The position numbers and the translations under genes are program-made. Of a DNA stretch of 64,000 nucleotides, positions 1 through 7,863 are shown one piece after another (position 1 is the stretch's first letter; each line of letters starts with the position of its first letter). The stretch is from Bacteroidota bacterium (GTDB taxonomy: Bacteria > Bacteroidota > Bacteroidia > Chitinophagales > Saprospiraceae). The stretch spans positions 27,124 to 91,123 of the forward strand of contig JAHEAQ010000002.1 of the NCBI GenBank assembly GCA_024642705.1. The letters run 5' to 3'. The notes below the pieces were generated by a model. It was not told the DNA's origin. It did no database searches and was given only the letters and a program-made list of their open reading frames with translations.

Positions 1-21
1 ACAACTCACAACTCACAACTT
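1..21. repeat. Short tandem repeat ACAACTC
   Basis: Three head-to-tail copies of a 7-base unit ACAACTC, the last ending in T, at the very edge of the window. More degenerate CTC/CAC-rich sequence follows to about position 62. The array is probably cut by the window start. No coding potential is seen. Confidence 0.6.
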
Positions 22-91
22 AAAACTCGCACCTATTAGCTCCAGGCTCACAACGCACAGCTCGTCCGTCCCTTTTTCAAACATCTTTTCT

Positions 92-107
92 TGTGATCAT
101 TGTCACT
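92..107. promoter_or_regulatory. Crp/Fnr-type operator upstream of the MBL-rhodanese operon
   Basis: TGTGATCATTGTCACT is an imperfect palindrome with GTGA and TCAC half-sites six bases apart, the classical Crp-family spacing. It lies 80 bases before the start of the persulfide-dioxygenase-like gene. Related palindromes with GTAAC/GTTAC arms precede four other sulfur genes in this window, which makes a shared Crp/Fnr-family regulator likely. Which of the two encoded regulators binds is inference. Confidence 0.6.
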
Positions 108-129
108 TAAAGCCAAATTTCATTTTATA

Positions 130-141
130 ATATGAACATAT
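130..141. promoter_or_regulatory. 12-base element shared with the sulfite reductase upstream region
   Basis: ATATGAACATAT occurs here, 46 bases before the MBL-rhodanese start. It recurs on the opposite strand at 43224-43235, upstream of the assimilatory sulfite reductase leader. The following bases continue as loosely 8-base-periodic AT-rich sequence. It may be a regulator site common to both sulfur operons, but an AT-rich 12-mer can recur by chance. Confidence 0.3.
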
Positions 142-187
142 CATCATATATTTATGTATTCATGCAATATAAAACAATATTTAAATT

Positions 188-1609
188 ATGCATATAGAAC
201 AAATATATACAGGTTGTTTGGCGCAGGGCGCTTATTTTATTAGCTCAGAAGGAGAAGCAGTGGTGATTGATCCATTAAGAGAAACAAAGCCATACATTGA
301 TAGGGCAAAAGAAAAAAATGTAAAAATTAAATATATACTTGAAACACATTTTCATGCGGATTTTGTTTCAGGCCATGTTGACCTTGCAAAGAAAACTGGT
401 GCCACCATAATTTATGGACCGACGGCCGAAACAACTTTTGAAATGCACTCAGCAAAAGATGGAGAAATATTGCAAGTGGGTAAAATTCAAATAAAAGTAT
501 TGCACACTCCAGGACATACTCCTGAAAGTTCTTGTTTTTTATTGATAGATGAAAACGGAAAAGAGCATGCTATTTTTACAGGTGATACTCTTTTTATAGG
601 AGATGTTGGTAGACCTGACCTCGCTCAAAAAGCAACCAATTTAACTCAGGAAGATCTTGCTGGCTGGTTATTCGATAGTTTGAGAAATCAGATTATGCCA
701 TTGTCTGATGATTTAATAGTTTATCCTGCTCACGGCGCTGGATCTGCATGTGGAAAAAATATGAGTAGTGAAACATGGGATACGCTTGGTCACCAAAAAG
801 CGACCAATTATGCATTAAGGGCTAATATGACTCGTGATGAATTCATAAATGAAGTAACAGACGGTTTGCAACCTCCTCCAAACTATTTTGCAAAAAATGC
901 AGCTTTGAACAAATCTGGGTACCGCGAAATTGATGAAGTGATGGAGCAAGGTGCGAGAGAACTTTCTGTTAAAGAATTTGAAGTTTTGGCAGAAGCTGAA
1001 GATATTTTACTATTGGACGTAAGATTGAAAGAAGATTTTGTAAAAGGATTTATTCCGGGTTCTATATTTATTGGACTTGAAGGTAGCTTTGCACCATGGG
1101 TAGGAGCACTTATTCCAGATTTACGCCAAAAAATTATTATTGTTGCGCCAAAAGGTAGAGAAGTTGAAACCGTCAAGCGATTGGCTAGAGTTGGATTTGA
1201 CAACTCATTAGGATACCTTAAAGATGGATTTGAAGCTTGGGAAAATGCTGGCAAAGATGTCGATCATATTGACACTATTCAAGTAGAGGAATTTGTAACC
1301 ATTTTAAAAGAGGGCAAACAAAGTATTAATATTCTTGATGTTAGAAAACCAGGAGAATGGGCGACTGCTCATTTAGAAGATGCTCAACATTTTCCCTTGG
1401 ATTTCTTGAATGATCATATGGCTGAAATTAATACAGAAAAAGCCTACCATTTGCATTGTATGTCAGGAAATAGATCTACAATTGCTTCTTCAATATTGAA
1501 ATCTAGAGGATATACTAAGCTTGTGGATGTTATCGGACAATTTGATGTAATCAAATATTCTGATTTAGATGTTGTGGGTTCATGTCCCTCCCTTAAAGTA
1601 AATTCTTAA
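188..1609 (+). CDS. MBL-fold hydrolase with two rhodanese domains (persulfide dioxygenase-like)
   Basis: The N-terminal half (about residues 1-245) is a metallo-beta-lactamase fold of the ETHE1/glyoxalase II branch. The residues equivalent to the single-iron ligands of persulfide dioxygenases are present: H54 in THFHADF, H110 in TPGH and D133 in TGD. The His that normally follows the motif Asp is Phe59, which argues against a two-zinc hydrolase. Two rhodanese domains follow, at about 255-355 and 365-470. The first has lost its catalytic Cys (VAPKGRE at the loop); the second keeps it at C424 in CMSGNRS. The expected role is oxidation of glutathione-type persulfides to sulfite, or sulfur transfer, in the cytoplasm. 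It opens an operon 20 bases before the ferredoxin/NrfD gene and has a Crp/Fnr-like palindrome upstream. The family is clear; the exact thiol substrate is not. Confidence 0.88.
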   Translation: MHIEQIYTGCLAQGAYFISSEGEAVVIDPLRETKPYIDRAKEKNVKIKYILETHFHADFVSGHVDLAKKTGATIIYGPTAETTFEMHSAKDGEILQVGKIQIKVLHTPGHTPESSCFLLIDENGKEHAIFTGDTLFIGDVGRPDLAQKATNLTQEDLAGWLFDSLRNQIMPLSDDLIVYPAHGAGSACGKNMSSETWDTLGHQKATNYALRANMTRDEFINEVTDGLQPPPNYFAKNAALNKSGYREIDEVMEQGARELSVKEFEVLAEAEDILLLDVRLKEDFVKGFIPGSIFIGLEGSFAPWVGALIPDLRQKIIIVAPKGREVETVKRLARVGFDNSLGYLKDGFEAWENAGKDVDHIDTIQVEEFVTILKEGKQSINILDVRKPGEWATAHLEDAQHFPLDFLNDHMAEINTEKAYHLHCMSGNRSTIASSILKSRGYTKLVDVIGQFDVIKYSDLDVVGSCPSLKVNS

Positions 1610-1629
1610 CACCCAAAAACCATTTTTAA

Positions 1630-3246
1630 ATGAAATATGGATTTGTCATTGACAACAGAAAATGTATTGGTTGCCATGCCTGTACGACGGCTTGTAAATC
1701 TGAACATCAGGTTCCTGTCGGCGTAAATAGAACTTGGGTCAAAAATGTAGAAAAAGGAACATTCCCTGATACAAGGCGACTTTTTTCAGTTATGAGATGT
1801 AATCATTGTACGGATGCACCATGTGTGGAAATTTGTCCTACAGAAGCTCTTTTTGCAAGAGAAGATGGTATTATCGATTTTGACAAAGATAGATGCATTG
1901 GGTGTAAATCTTGTATGCAGGCTTGTCCATATGATGCATTATATATTGATCCTGAAACATCAACGGCAGCAAAATGCAATTATTGTGCCCACAGGATTGA
2001 TGTCGGGTTAGAACCTGCATGTGTAAATGTTTGTCCTGAACACGCCATTATTTCTGGAGATATGGAAAATCCTGAAACGGAGATAGCTCAGCTTTTAGCT
2101 AGACAAGCTGTTAAAGTTAGAAAGCCTGAAAAAGGAACGACGCCCAATTTATTTTATATCGATGCGGATGATGTCTCATTAATCCCAACTCAATCGGATA
2201 AAAAGGATGCCTATGTGTGGTCATCCCAATCCATGGGAGTGGGACATTATGCAAAAGAGGCTGAAAAATTGTCGTTTTCAAATGGTGATATTTTGGCAGA
2301 AGTCATGAAAATAAATGATTTTGATAACAAACCTGAAGAAATAAGAGCACCGAAAACTGTAGAAGTGATCATGGATAGCATAAAAACTACCTATGATTCA
2401 CCGAATAAAGGAATTCTTTGGGGTTGGGAAGTGTCGGCTTATGTATGGACAAAAGCTATTTCAGCTGGAGCTTTTCTTGTACCCTTTGCATTTCAAGCAC
2501 TTAATGTTGGTGATGTTAGTGATAATATGTGGTGGACATCCATAAGCATAGGATTAATTTTCTTAATGTTAACAGGAATCTTTTTGGTAATGGATCTTGA
2601 CCAACCTAAAAGATTTGTTTATGTTTTGCTAAGACCGCATTGGGGTTCTTGGTTGGTAAAAGGCGGTTATTCTATTACAGCTTATGGAGGATTATTAACA
2701 GCACTTGGAGCGAGCATTTATTTCGGCTGGGATATGGTTTTTAATATTGTTTTTTACCTCACTGGCGCTATTGCAATTATGGTAGCAATTTATACAGCTT
2801 TTCTATTTGCACAAGCAAAGGGAAGAGATTTTTGGCAAAGCCCTACCTTAACTATTCATATGTTGGTCCATTCCTTAATGGCTGGTTCAGCGTTATTTAT
2901 TATATGGAATATATTATTTCTGAATGAAAATGTTGCTTGGCCTTTATTTCTAAAAATAGTTCTAATAGCCGGATTGCTTGTAAACCTATCTACAATGTGG
3001 ATAGAATTAACAATGACTCATCCTACAAAGGACGCCAAAATTACTGTCGATTCTATTATTAAAGGTCGGTACAAAACCAAGTTTTGGGTTGGTGTAGTTT
3101 TAATGGGAAATATTGTGCCTATTATTTTATTGGGATTTTCCAGTTTTTCAAGCTTAAGTTTGATATCCTCAATATTAGTGCTAATTGGAATTTATTTCAC
3201 AGAACAAATATGGGTTGAATCACCGCAAAGAATACCATTATCATAA
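1630..3246 (+). CDS. Fused 4Fe-4S ferredoxin / NrfD-like membrane subunit
   Basis: This appears to be subunits B and C of a complex-iron-sulfur molybdoenzyme joined in one chain. Residues 1-175 carry four Cys clusters typical of DmsB/PsrB/SoeB proteins, starting with C12, C15, C18 and C22 (CIGCHACTTAC) and including CIGCKSCMQACP. Residues of about 255-535 form eight or so hydrophobic helices of the NrfD/PsrC/SoeC type, which exchange electrons with the quinone pool. It sits between the MBL-rhodanese gene and the molybdopterin subunit (27-base gap), so the three probably act together. In SoeABC or PsrABC systems B and C are usually separate genes; the fused form is noted as unusual but not unique. 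Whether electrons flow toward quinone (sulfite or thiosulfate oxidation) or from it (polysulfide reduction) cannot be read from the sequence. Confidence 0.88.
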   Translation: MKYGFVIDNRKCIGCHACTTACKSEHQVPVGVNRTWVKNVEKGTFPDTRRLFSVMRCNHCTDAPCVEICPTEALFAREDGIIDFDKDRCIGCKSCMQACPYDALYIDPETSTAAKCNYCAHRIDVGLEPACVNVCPEHAIISGDMENPETEIAQLLARQAVKVRKPEKGTTPNLFYIDADDVSLIPTQSDKKDAYVWSSQSMGVGHYAKEAEKLSFSNGDILAEVMKINDFDNKPEEIRAPKTVEVIMDSIKTTYDSPNKGILWGWEVSAYVWTKAISAGAFLVPFAFQALNVGDVSDNMWWTSISIGLIFLMLTGIFLVMDLDQPKRFVYVLLRPHWGSWLVKGGYSITAYGGLLTALGASIYFGWDMVFNIVFYLTGAIAIMVAIYTAFLFAQAKGRDFWQSPTLTIHMLVHSLMAGSALFIIWNILFLNENVAWPLFLKIVLIAGLLVNLSTMWIELTMTHPTKDAKITVDSIIKGRYKTKFWVGVVLMGNIVPIILLGFSSFSSLSLISSILVLIGIYFTEQIWVESPQRIPLS

Positions 3247-3273
3247 TCATTAACTGTTCATTATTTTAATCAA

Positions 3274-6129
3274 ATGACAAAGAAGCATACATTAATAGAA
3301 AAGATTGCTGAAAAAATTGGACTTATTCCAAATATTCATGGAGAAAGAGAGCCAGTTCTTCCAAGAATGACAGTTACAGATCTTGACAGTTTTCCACCTC
3401 TTGATCAATGGGATCATTGGGAGGAATATGAAGCTAAATCGTGGCCTAAAAAGGAGAAAAAAGCTTATACAATAGTACCGACGACCTGTTTTAATTGTGA
3501 AAGTGCATGTGGATTGACCGCTTATGTTGATAAAGCAGATGGTTCTATTAGGAAATTTGAAGGTAACCCATATCATCCAGGGAGTAGGGGAAGAAATTGT
3601 GCTAAAGGTCCAGCTACCATCAATCAGATTACTGACCCTGATAGAATTTTATACCCATTGAAGAGAAAAGGTAAAAGAGGAGAGGGAGATTGGGAAAGAA
3701 TTACATGGGATCAGGCACTAGATGAGATAGGTGCAAAAATAAGGAAAGCCATTCAAGAAGGGAGAAACAATGAAATTGCTTACCATGTTGGAAGACCAGG
3801 TCACGAAGGATATACAGAAAGAGTTTTGGCGGGTTGGGGAGTAGATGGACACAATAGCCACACTAATATTTGCTCTTCAGGGGCACGATTTGGATACAAT
3901 TTATGGTATGGTCATGATAGGCCATCACCAGATCACGCCAATGCTAAATTCATTTTACTCATTTCTGCGCATTTAGAAAGTGGGCATTATTTTAATCCCC
4001 ACGCTCAACGGATCATTGAAGCAAAAATGAAGGGTGCAAAGTTGGCAACAATGGATCCTAGATTGTCTAATACTGCAAGCATGTCTGATTATTGGATGCC
4101 AAGTTATCCAGGAACTGAAGCCGCAGTCTTACTTGCAATGGTTAAAATAATTCTCGATGAAGGATTGTACAATCGCAATTACATGGAGAAATGGGTGAAT
4201 TGGAATGAATATCTGGAGAAAGTTCATCCAAATGAAGCAATCACTTTTGAAAATTTTATTAAAAAACTCAAAGAGGAATATGCTGAATATACACCTGAAT
4301 TTGCAGAAAAAGAGAGTGGTGTAAAAGCTGAAATGATCAAAGAAATTGCCATTAAAATTGGTGAGGCAGGTGAAAGGTTTTCAACCCATAACTGGAGAAG
4401 TGCTGCAAGCGGAAATCTGGGTGGATGGTGTGTTTCTAGATGCCTTCACTTTCTTAACGTAATTACAGGTAGCGTTGGCACTAAAGGGGGGACTTCTCCT
4501 AATACATGGAGTAAATTCAAGCCAACTTTTCATGATGTTCCTCCAGCACATAAATTTTGGAACGAATTGCATTTCCCAAATGAGTATCCATTAGCAATGT
4601 TTGAAATGAGTTTCTTATTACCTCACATGTTAAAAGATGGTCGAGGTAAAATGGATGTTTACTTTTCAAGAGTATTCAACCCAGTATGGACTTATCCGGA
4701 TGGGTTTACTTGGATGGAAGCATTTAGTGATGAAAATCTATTTCAAAATCATATTGCTTTGACACCTACATGGAATGAAACTGCTTTTTTTGCAGATTAC
4801 GTCCTGCCGATGGGGCATAGTTCAGAGCGCCATGATCTTAATTCTTATGCGACTCATTCAGGAATGTGGATAGCATTTAGACAACCCGTTTTGAGAGAAG
4901 CTGCAAGAAGAGCGGGTAAAGAAGTTGAATTTACCTACGAGGTTAATCCTGGTGAAGTATGGGAAGAGGATGAATTTTGGATTGAATTATCTTGGAGAAT
5001 AGATCCTGATGGTTCCTTAGGAATAAGGAAACATTTCGAATCTCCTAAGAAAAATGGAGCTAAACTTACTATAGACGAATATTACCAACATATATTTGAG
5101 AATACGCCAAACTTGCCAGCTGCAGCTGCAAAAGAAGGAATAACGGAGTTGCAGTATATGAGAAAATATGGTGCTTTCGAAGTAAAACCGCATACTTACA
5201 AAAAGAATGAACTTGAAATTCCAAAAGAAAAATTAGTAGGAGCTAAGTATGATGAAAAAACAGGGATTTATTCTAAGGATGGTAAAAATCTAGCTATTAA
5301 GGTAGATGGTAAGGCAGTAGAAGGCTTTCCAACTCCAAGTATGAAGAACGAGTTTTATTCCCAAACTATGGTGGATTGGAAATGGGGAGAATATTCTATA
5401 CCAACGTATATTAAAAGTCATATTCATTTGGATAATCTTGATAAAAGTAAAGGTGAATATGTTCTTGTTCCTACATTCAGATTGCCTATGCTGATACATT
5501 CACGATCTGGAAATGCAAAATGGTTGGTTGAGATTGCCAATAGAAATCCAATATGGATGCATCCTGATGACGCTTCAAAATGGGGCTTCAAGACTGGAGA
5601 TTTGGTTAAACTAAATACAGATATTGGACACTTTGTAGATAAAGTTTGGGTAACACAGGGAATGAAACCAGGTGTGGTTGCTTGTTCTCACCATCTTGGA
5701 AGGTGGCGAAGAAAACAAGACCAAGGAAACCGTTGGGCAACCAATACTGTGAAAATTGTAAGTGACGGTGATGGTAAATGGAAAATGAATACCGTTTCTG
5801 GCGTTAAGCCTTTTCAGAGCGACGATGCAGATAGCAAAAGAATTTTTTGGGTTGATGGGGGAGTGCATCAAAATATTACTCATGCAGTTCATCCAGACCC
5901 TATAAGTGGAATGCACTGTTGGCACCAAAGAGTTAGAATTGAAAAACCTGGACCAAACGATAAATACGGAGATATTATGGTTGATACCAACAAATCAATG
6001 CAAATTTATCGAGAATGGCTTGATATGACAAGACCTGCACCAGGACCTGATGGTTTGAGAAGACCACTTTGGTTTAAAAGACCGTTAAAGCCAGTCCTTG
6101 AAAAATTCTATATTAAAGAAAATGAATGA
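3274..6129 (+). CDS. Molybdopterin oxidoreductase catalytic subunit (SoeA/PsrA-like)
   Basis: A 951-residue Mo-bisMGD enzyme. The N-terminal 4Fe-4S site is CFNCESACG plus a later Cys (C72, C75, C79, C109). A likely Mo-ligand Cys lies at about residue 200 in HTNICSSGAR, and the C-terminal molybdopterin dinucleotide-binding domain begins near residue 735. The N-terminus has no twin-arginine motif or hydrophobic signal, so the enzyme should face the cytoplasm. That fits SoeABC sulfite dehydrogenases better than periplasmic PsrABC/PhsABC reductases. Being downstream of a persulfide dioxygenase-like gene, which would yield sulfite, it is a good candidate for sulfite oxidation to sulfate with electrons passed to quinone. 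Alternatives are thiosulfate, tetrathionate or polysulfide conversion. A strong hairpin terminator follows the stop codon. Confidence 0.85.
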   Translation: MTKKHTLIEKIAEKIGLIPNIHGEREPVLPRMTVTDLDSFPPLDQWDHWEEYEAKSWPKKEKKAYTIVPTTCFNCESACGLTAYVDKADGSIRKFEGNPYHPGSRGRNCAKGPATINQITDPDRILYPLKRKGKRGEGDWERITWDQALDEIGAKIRKAIQEGRNNEIAYHVGRPGHEGYTERVLAGWGVDGHNSHTNICSSGARFGYNLWYGHDRPSPDHANAKFILLISAHLESGHYFNPHAQRIIEAKMKGAKLATMDPRLSNTASMSDYWMPSYPGTEAAVLLAMVKIILDEGLYNRNYMEKWVNWNEYLEKVHPNEAITFENFIKKLKEEYAEYTPEFAEKESGVKAEMIKEIAIKIGEAGERFSTHNWRSAASGNLGGWCVSRCLHFLNVITGSVGTKGGTSPNTWSKFKPTFHDVPPAHKFWNELHFPNEYPLAMFEMSFLLPHMLKDGRGKMDVYFSRVFNPVWTYPDGFTWMEAFSDENLFQNHIALTPTWNETAFFADYVLPMGHSSERHDLNSYATHSGMWIAFRQPVLREAARRAGKEVEFTYEVNPGEVWEEDEFWIELSWRIDPDGSLGIRKHFESPKKNGAKLTIDEYYQHIFENTPNLPAAAAKEGITELQYMRKYGAFEVKPHTYKKNELEIPKEKLVGAKYDEKTGIYSKDGKNLAIKVDGKAVEGFPTPSMKNEFYSQTMVDWKWGEYSIPTYIKSHIHLDNLDKSKGEYVLVPTFRLPMLIHSRSGNAKWLVEIANRNPIWMHPDDASKWGFKTGDLVKLNTDIGHFVDKVWVTQGMKPGVVACSHHLGRWRRKQDQGNRWATNTVKIVSDGDGKWKMNTVSGVKPFQSDDADSKRIFWVDGGVHQNITHAVHPDPISGMHCWHQRVRIEKPGPNDKYGDIMVDTNKSMQIYREWLDMTRPAPGPDGLRRPLWFKRPLKPVLEKFYIKENE

Positions 6130-6177
6130 CAAAATTTTGATTTTTTTGTAAGTTAAACTTACCATTTTGTATAAATA

Positions 6178-6211
6178 AAAAGGTTCCAATGTGGAAACAT
6201 TGGAACCTTTT
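6178..6211. terminator. Bidirectional intrinsic terminator
   Basis: A 15-bp perfect stem (AAAAGGTTCCAATGT with its complement) closes a GGAA loop, with A-rich and T-rich flanks on both sides. It lies between the convergent molybdoenzyme gene and the DUF2892 gene and can serve both strands. Confidence 0.9.
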
Positions 6212-6237
6212 GTTTAGGACAGTTTTTCGAACAATGT

Positions 6238-6450
6238 TTATTGTTTTACTGGACATGTTGATGCGCCAAAAAGTTGATAAATTGCACACCAACCTACGAT
6301 ACCGGTAAAACCAAAAATTACAGCAATAATTAGAGCAATTATCCCTAATAATGAACTTAAAACTAAAGTTCCACTGAAGATCAAATATCCTAGAAAAGCA
6401 GCTACTAAAATTCTTAACACTCTATCTATATTTCCGACATTCTTTTTCAT
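6238..6450 (-). CDS. DUF2892 (YgaP-type) small membrane protein
   Basis: A 70-residue protein with two hydrophobic helices (about residues 13-32 and 35-55), an opening KNVGNIDRVLR and a closing WCAIYQLFGASTCP. This is the pattern of the DUF2892/YgaP transmembrane family. Members are frequently next to, or fused to, rhodanese domains and sulfide-handling genes, and the same context is seen here. Cys residues at about 55 and 66 could take part in persulfide chemistry, which is inference. It starts two bases after the stop of a 33-residue membrane peptide and probably shares its transcript and its Crp/Fnr-like operator. Confidence 0.8.
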   Translation of the reverse strand: MKKNVGNIDRVLRILVAAFLGYLIFSGTLVLSSLLGIIALIIAVIFGFTGIVGWCAIYQLFGASTCPVKQ

Positions 6451-6452
6451 AA

Positions 6453-6554
6453 TTATTTATTTACAAAATTGTTAATAATAAGAGCAATAATTAGTATGAT
6501 TCCAATGCAGGTAATGCATACTAAAAACATTTTTTTAAGCATCTCTTTTTTCAT
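6453..6554 (-). CDS. 33-residue single-helix membrane peptide
   Basis: A small open frame read directly from the sequence: ATG at 6554, TAA at 6453-6455. It encodes a Lys-rich start (MKKEMLKKMF) followed by one hydrophobic segment containing two Cys (VCITCIGIILIIALII) and a short polar tail. It ends two bases before the DUF2892 start codon. It begins 34 bases downstream of a perfect 18-bp Crp/Fnr-type palindrome, which suggests a real gene at the head of the pair. Internal Met5 or Met9 are alternative starts. I do not recognise a family; a small partner subunit of the DUF2892 protein is a guess. Confidence 0.5.
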   Translation of the reverse strand: MKKEMLKKMFLVCITCIGIILIIALIINNFVNK

Positions 6555-6587
6555 CACATTAAAATTAAACTAAATTCAATTATTTAT

Positions 6588-6605
6588 TTGTAACTAAAGT
6601 TACAA
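6588..6605. promoter_or_regulatory. Crp/Fnr-type operator, perfect palindrome
   Basis: TTGTAACTAAAGTTACAA has two perfect 7-base arms around a 4-base spacer. It lies immediately behind the stop codon of the 210-residue Crp/Fnr gene and 34 bases before the start of the 33-residue peptide, so it probably controls the peptide-DUF2892 unit. The same arms appear at 7268-7285. Confidence 0.75.
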
Positions 6606-7238
6606 TCATTTAAATATTATGGATTTGTGCCCCAATTTAATTTTACCCTCATACTCTAATTTTTTTAATATTCTAGAAACTAAAACTCTAGAAGTTGACA
6701 GATCTTGAGCAATAGAATCATGCGTTATTTTTAATTCATTAGAGCCGTATGCGTTTTTTTTTCTTTTTAACAAATCTAGGATTTGTTCTTCTGAATTCAT
6801 GAAAGCAAAGCGATCCATTGCATTTATAGCATCATCAAATTTGTTTTGGAAAGTTTCAGTGACAAATTCACTCCAATTCTGGAATGCCTTCATGAAAAAG
6901 AATGTTCTAGACGTTGGAACTAATAAAATTTTTGAATCAAGAACTGCTTTAGCCGAAATGCGGCTTGTTTGCCTTTTAAAACAAGAAGAAAGCGTCATGG
7001 CACAAGTTTCTCCTCTTTTAATGTAGTAAAGGAAAGCTTCTTGACCAATTTTATTTTTTCGTTTAACTTTTATTAAACCTTCAAGTAATAAAGGCACGTA
7101 TTCAATATATTGTCCTTCATCAAGAATTGTGGTTCCTTTTGGAACAACTAAAATTTTTCCTATGGAGGACAATTCTTCAATCAATTTGCAATCGTGAAGT
7201 TGAGGAAAACTTTGGTTTAATTCGTCAGTAACGCCCAT
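6606..7238 (-). CDS. Crp/Fnr-family transcription regulator with a Cys pair
   Basis: A 210-residue Crp-fold protein: cyclic-nucleotide-like beta-barrel (about 25-110), dimer helix (about 118-145) and winged helix-turn-helix (about 165-210). There is no N-terminal Cys cluster for an Fnr-type 4Fe-4S centre. Two Cys, C79 and C86, sit in the loop where Crp has its cAMP cassette (GETCAMTLSSC). The paralogue at 16211-16858 has the same C-x6-C pair, suggesting a thiol or persulfide sensor, which is inference. The recognition helix reads SRVLVSR at 183-189; the Glu of the Crp/Fnr contact motif is Val. A perfect palindrome 30 bases upstream of its start implies autoregulation, and it stands in the middle of the sulfur genes. 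Confidence 0.85.
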   Translation of the reverse strand: MGVTDELNQSFPQLHDCKLIEELSSIGKILVVPKGTTILDEGQYIEYVPLLLEGLIKVKRKNKIGQEAFLYYIKRGETCAMTLSSCFKRQTSRISAKAVLDSKILLVPTSRTFFFMKAFQNWSEFVTETFQNKFDDAINAMDRFAFMNSEEQILDLLKRKKNAYGSNELKITHDSIAQDLSTSRVLVSRILKKLEYEGKIKLGHKSIIFK

Positions 7239-7267
7239 AATTAATTATTTTATTAAATATAAATATA

Positions 7268-7285
7268 TTGTAACAAAAGTTACAA
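7268..7285. promoter_or_regulatory. Crp/Fnr-type operator, perfect palindrome
   Basis: TTGTAACAAAAGTTACAA has the same perfect 7-base arms as the site at 6588-6605. It lies 30 bases upstream of the 210-residue Crp/Fnr regulator gene, which would suit autoregulation. Confidence 0.75.
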
Positions 7286-7369
7286 ATATTATAATAAAAT
7301 ATAAATTTGAAATGACTAAATTATATGAAAAATTAGGACTGAATACAATTAAGATAACACGGATTTAGG

Positions 7370-7768
7370 CTATTCTTTTTTGAGTATTACTTTTTCATAT
7401 TCCAAATATCCACCCATTAGATCAATAATTTCTGGAAACCCTTTTTCAAGAAATGTAACGGAAGATTTGCCACTTCTATTTCCAGATCGACAATAGATAT
7501 AAAGCGTTTTGCTTGTGTCTAATACAGAAATATTATTTGCAAAATTTTCATTTTTGAAATCAATATTAATCGCTCCATCCAAATGACCAGCCTCAAATTC
7601 TTCAGGCGTTCTAACATCAACTAATTGTACTGTGGAGTCCATTGATATCATTTTCATGTATTCAGCTACCTCTACTTTTTTATATTTATCAGAGGAGTTT
7701 TGTCCATTTGCACAGCTGGCTAAAGAAAACATAGCAATAAAAAATAAATATGATGTTATGAATTTCAT
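7370..7768 (-). CDS. Rhodanese-domain lipoprotein
   Basis: A 132-residue single-domain rhodanese. A signal peptide ends in a lipobox (SLASC, lipidated C19), so it is exported and membrane-anchored. The domain occupies about residues 32-130 and contains DVRTPEEF. The active-site loop is CRSGNRS with catalytic C93, so sulfurtransferase activity should be intact. It lies between the regulator and the SulP transporter on the same strand. Its likely role is handling sulfane sulfur in the periplasm. Confidence 0.88.
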   Translation of the reverse strand: MKFITSYLFFIAMFSLASCANGQNSSDKYKKVEVAEYMKMISMDSTVQLVDVRTPEEFEAGHLDGAINIDFKNENFANNISVLDTSKTLYIYCRSGNRSGKSSVTFLEKGFPEIIDLMGGYLEYEKVILKKE

Positions 7769-7863
7769 TTTTGTTGAATTTAAAGGTTCTGATTTGTATA
7801 ATAATAGGTTAAATATAAATTATTTTTTGGAATTAATTTTCGAAGTATTAAAGTTTAAAATGG

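Noticed and set aside
883-1254. Antisense open frames inside the MBL-rhodanese gene and similar shadows inside other genes
   Set aside because: They mirror the codon structure of strongly supported genes and show no family motifs of their own.
6606-7238. A true Fnr with an oxygen-sensing 4Fe-4S cluster
   Set aside because: The N-terminal Cys cluster needed for the centre is missing; only C17, C79 and C86 are present.
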